From Micromonospora craniellae (GTDB taxonomy: Bacteria; Actinomycetota; Actinomycetes; Mycobacteriales; Micromonosporaceae): a stretch of 64,000 nt of DNA. Positions 61,394-64,000 of the stretch are shown here, one piece after another. How positions within the stretch are numbered: the first letter of the stretch is position 1; each line of letters opens with the position of its first letter. The translations under genes and the position numbers were made by a program. Below the pieces are notes generated by a model. It worked only from the letters and a program-made list of their open reading frames with translations. It was not told the DNA's origin and made no database searches. The stretch is from positions 4,588,001-4,652,000 of the forward strand of contig NZ_CP061725.1 in assembly GCF_014764405.1 (NCBI RefSeq), read 5' to 3'.

Positions 61394-61810
61394 ATGACAA
61401 CGGTCGGAGACTTCATGACGACCCGGTTGGTGACCATGGACGGCAACGCCACGGTCGCTGCCGCTGCCCAGGAGATGCGTGACTCCGCCATCGGGGATGT
61501 CGTGGTGACCCGGGGTGACGATGTGGTCGGCATCATCACGGACCGGGACATCACGGTCCGGAGCGTCGCGGCGGACCTGGACCCGAACACCACCCCGCTC
61601 GACCAGATCACCTCCAAGGACGTGATCACGGTCAGTCAGTACGACGACGCCGTGGCCGCCGCCGACCTGATGCGGACGTACGCCGTACGGCGGTTGCCGG
61701 TGATCGAGGACGGCCGGCTGATCGGCCTGGTCTCCATGGGTGACCTGGCCGTCGAGCGGGAGCCGCAGTCGGTGCTCGCCGACATCAGCGCCGACGACCC
61801 CAACACCTGA
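61394..61810 (+). CDS. CBS domain protein
   Basis: A 138-residue protein made of two CBS motifs (DFMTTRLVTMDGNATVAAAA, IGDVVVTRGDDVVGIITDRD; then TSKDVITVSQYDDAVAAADL, VRRLPVIEDGRLIGLVSMGD). CBS pairs bind adenine nucleotides and act as energy sensors; stand-alone forms in actinobacteria are often dormancy- or stress-linked. ATG 61394 follows GAGGGAGG. The regulated partner is unknown. Confidence 0.93.
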   Translation: MTTVGDFMTTRLVTMDGNATVAAAAQEMRDSAIGDVVVTRGDDVVGIITDRDITVRSVAADLDPNTTPLDQITSKDVITVSQYDDAVAAADLMRTYAVRRLPVIEDGRLIGLVSMGDLAVEREPQSVLADISADDPNT

Positions 61811-61958
61811 CCATTCCGCCGCTCGACGCCGGCGCCCGCCTCGGGGGCCGCGTCGACGCGTACCCGCGGCCGGTCGGCTCACCCGATCCGGGCGAGGTTG
61901 ACCCCGCCGAGGGCGGGGACCCGCCTTCCGGAGACGAGCGACCGGGAGGAGTGCGGCG

Positions 61959-62327
61959 ATGTCGGACGCGACCACACGGTTCTTCGAGGACCTCGACCAC
62001 CGGGGGTACGAGCCCCTGCTGGCGAAGTCGTCGGGGGCCCTGCGCCTCGATCTGCACGAGGGGCCGCGGACCACCCACTGGCTGTTGCGGATCGATCGGG
62101 GGAACGTGACGGTCTCCCGGGAGGACCTGGCAGCCGACACCGTGGTCGGGACCAGCCCGGAGCTGTTCGAGGACCTGGTGACCGGCCGGGAGAACGGGCT
62201 GGCGGCACTGCTGCGCGGGGACATGAGAGTGTCCGGTGACGCCCGGCTGGTGGTCCAGGTGGACCGGCTCTTTCCCGGGCCGCCGCAGGCCGAGGGGCCG
62301 CGTCGCTACCGGAAGGGGGTCCGCTGA
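61959..62327 (+). CDS. SCP2-like sterol-binding-fold protein
   Basis: A 122-residue protein with an SCP2-type lipid-binding fold (LRLDLHEGPRTTHWLLRIDR, NVTVSREDLAADTVVGTSPE, LAALLRGDMRVSGDARLVVQ). Ligand unknown. The start is ATG 61959 with GGGAGGAG. The stop overlaps the start of the downstream debranching-enzyme gene (TGATG), a fixed pairing that suggests joint function or regulation. Confidence 0.88.
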   Translation: MSDATTRFFEDLDHRGYEPLLAKSSGALRLDLHEGPRTTHWLLRIDRGNVTVSREDLAADTVVGTSPELFEDLVTGRENGLAALLRGDMRVSGDARLVVQVDRLFPGPPQAEGPRRYRKGVR

Positions 62328-64000
62328 TGGCTCCCAGCCACACCGTCCGGATCCTCGACGGCAGCACCTTCGTGGTCTGCGAGGCGACCGGCGACATCGA
62401 GGCGACACCGACCGAGCCGACCGGGTTGTTCTCCTTCGACACCCGCTACCTGTCGAAGTGGGTGCTCACCGTGAACGGTGAGCGGCTCAACGCGCTCTCC
62501 TACGACGACCTCCAGTACTTCGAGTCGCGCTTCTTCCTGGTGCCCGGCCTGGCCACGCACTACGTGGACGCGAAGCTGTCGATCATCCGCGAGCGGGCCG
62601 TCGGGGGCAGCTTCCGGGAGAACATCACCATCCTCAACCACGACGAGAAGGCCGTCGACCTCCAGGTGCGGATGGAGGCGGGGTGCGACTTCGCCGACCT
62701 GTTCGAGGTCAAGGACGAGATCCTGAACAAGAAGGGCGAGACGTACGCCGAGGTGGAGTCGGACCGGCTGCGTATCGGCTACCGGCGCGGCAACTTCCGG
62801 CGGGAGACCGTCATCTCCTCCTCCGAGCCGACCCGGTACGACCGCACCGGCTTCTCGTACACGATCCACCTGGAGCCGAACGAGCAGTGGCACACCGCCG
62901 TCGACGTGCAGACGTTGGCGCTCGGCCCGGACCATCGGGACCTGCGGATCGGGTTGCGGGTGCACGGCACCGAACGGCTCGCGCTCCAGCACGACCTGGA
63001 GGAGTGGATCGCCCGGGCGCCGAAGGTGAACAGCGAGCACGACCAGGTCGCGGCGACGTACCAGCGGTGCATCGTGGACCTGGCCGCGTTGCGGTTCGCG
63101 CCGCTCTCGCTCGGTGGACAGACGCTGCCGGCGGCCGGCCTGCCCTGGTTCATGACCATGTTTGGCCGGGACAGCATCCTGACCTGCTTGCAGACCCTGC
63201 CGTTCACGCCCGAGCTGAGCGCGACCACGCTGCGGATCCTCGGCGCACTTCAGGGCACCCGGTGCGACGACTTCCGGGAGGAGGACCCGGGCCGGATCCT
63301 GCACGAGATGCGTTACGGCGAGAGCGCCGCGTTCGAGGAGCAGCCGCACTCGCCGTACTACGGCTCGGTGGACGCCACGCCGCTGTTCGTGGTGCTGCTC
63401 GATGAGTACGAGCGGTGGAGCGGGGACGCGGCGCTGGTCAAGGAGTTGGAGCAGGAGTGCCGCCGGGCGTTCCGGTGGATGGACGAGTACGCCGACCTGG
63501 TCGGCAACGGCTACATCTGGTATGAACGCCGCAACACCGACACCGGCCTGGAGAACCAGTGCTGGAAGGACTCCTGGGACTCCATCTCGTACGCCGACGG
63601 CAGCCTGCCGCCGTTCCCCCGGGCCACCTGCGAGGTGCAGGGGTACGCGTACGACGCGAAGATGCGCGGCGCCCGGCTGGCCCGCGAGTTCTGGGACGAC
63701 CCGGGGTTCGCCGACCAGTTGGAGCGGGAGGCGGCGGCGCTCAAGGAGCGGTTCAACCGGGACTGGTGGGTCGAAGCCGGCGGCTACTACGCGTTGGCGC
63801 TGGACCCGGACGGGCGGCAGTGCGACGTGCTCACGTCGAACGTGGGCCACCTGCTGTGGAGCGGGATCGTCGACGAGGACCGGGCCGAGCAGGTCGCCCA
63901 CCATCTGGTCGGGCCGCGACTCTTCTCCGGCTGGGGGGTCCGCACGCTGGCCGAGGGCGAGGTGCGCTACAACCCGATCGGCTACCACAACGGCACGGTC
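62327..64000 (+). CDS. amylo-alpha-1,6-glucosidase / glycogen-debranching enzyme (partial, cut at window end)
   Basis: The first 558 residues of a debranching enzyme. The N-terminal GDE_N_bis-type domain (FSFDTRYLSKWVLTVNGERL) is followed by the start of the alpha/alpha toroid catalytic domain (LPWFMTMFGRDSILTCLQTL, ILHEMRYGESAAFEEQPHSP, YYGSVDATPLFVVLLDEYER, ENQCWKDSWDSISYADGSLP). These match bacterial amylo-1,6-glucosidases of about 700 residues; about 140 more are expected. In related proteins it may act on trehalose- or glycogen-like substrates. It overlaps the SCP2-like gene by one base. Confidence 0.92.
   Translation, partial: MAPSHTVRILDGSTFVVCEATGDIEATPTEPTGLFSFDTRYLSKWVLTVNGERLNALSYDDLQYFESRFFLVPGLATHYVDAKLSIIRERAVGGSFRENITILNHDEKAVDLQVRMEAGCDFADLFEVKDEILNKKGETYAEVESDRLRIGYRRGNFRRETVISSSEPTRYDRTGFSYTIHLEPNEQWHTAVDVQTLALGPDHRDLRIGLRVHGTERLALQHDLEEWIARAPKVNSEHDQVAATYQRCIVDLAALRFAPLSLGGQTLPAAGLPWFMTMFGRDSILTCLQTLPFTPELSATTLRILGALQGTRCDDFREEDPGRILHEMRYGESAAFEEQPHSPYYGSVDATPLFVVLLDEYERWSGDAALVKELEQECRRAFRWMDEYADLVGNGYIWYERRNTDTGLENQCWKDSWDSISYADGSLPPFPRATCEVQGYAYDAKMRGARLAREFWDDPGFADQLEREAAALKERFNRDWWVEAGGYYALALDPDGRQCDVLTSNVGHLLWSGIVDEDRAEQVAHHLVGPRLFSGWGVRTLAEGEVRYNPIGYHNGTV

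Overview
The window is high-GC, almost fully coding actinobacterial chromosome. GTG and TTG starts are common, and the gene content is typical of a filamentous actinomycete: a four-gene conservon, a class F sortase, SpoIIE-type phosphatases, an HrdB-like sigma factor, a secreted CBM2-GH6 cellulase and a 180-kDa NAD-glutamate dehydrogenase. Protein character and the intergenic palindromes fit Micromonosporaceae, most likely Micromonospora. That genus call is an inference from familiarity, not from a search. No rRNA, tRNA, CRISPR array, prophage or intact transposase was seen.

Layout. 0-3 kb: propionate/methylmalonyl-CoA region with a thiolase, MeaB, an Asp23 protein and methylmalonyl-CoA mutase, in which meaB and mutB are open but have lost their catalytic cores. 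3-12.6 kb: thioredoxin-TPR co-chaperone, arginase-family enzyme, penicillin-binding lipoprotein, large glutamate dehydrogenase. 12.6-19 kb: sortase with its likely wall-protein partner, a cellulase with a CebR-like operator, and three hypothetical genes. 19-23.4 kb: conservon cvnABCD. 23.5-31 kb: lactonase-like propeller, substrate-binding/VWA protein, exopolysaccharide initiating transferase, SpoIIE phosphatase divergent from a MarR regulator, and a broken PAS-SpoIIE gene. 31-35 kb: xylose module (ROK repressor divergent from xylAB). 35-36.6 kb: MFS transporter. 37-43.3 kb: alpha-glucoside uptake and hydrolysis cluster (GH13, LacI regulator, two permeases, binding protein) with a LacI-type operator. 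43.6-47.7 kb: TspO, GPGG small membrane protein, phosphoesterase, BON protein, nucleotidyltransferase, thymidylate-kinase-like protein, SDR. 47.8-49.5 kb: MurR-like regulator and an N-terminally short MurQ. 50-57 kb: sigma factor, NlpC/P60 hydrolase, small membrane or hypothetical proteins, DAHP synthase. 57-64 kb: M16 peptidase pair, aspartate-semialdehyde dehydrogenase, CBS protein, SCP2-like protein and a glycogen-debranching enzyme cut by the window end.

Carbon acquisition is the main theme. Cellulase, xylose, alpha-glucoside and glycogen genes each sit near a recognisable operator or regulator (CebR/LacI, ROK, LacI). Cell-wall turnover is a second theme (PBP, sortase, NlpC/P60, MurR-MurQ).

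The most unusual feature is a recurring pattern of internally deleted genes. MeaB (two gaps), MutB, a PAS-SpoIIE phosphatase, a tiny SRPBCC-like protein and the start of MurQ all look like full-length family members with central or N-terminal blocks removed, most of them in frame. This is either real gene decay concentrated partly on one pathway or systematic loss of sequence during assembly; the sequence alone cannot decide. The window also carries four copies of a 54-bp double palindrome, a 136-bp MITE-like element between two of them, and two other intergenic inverted repeats.
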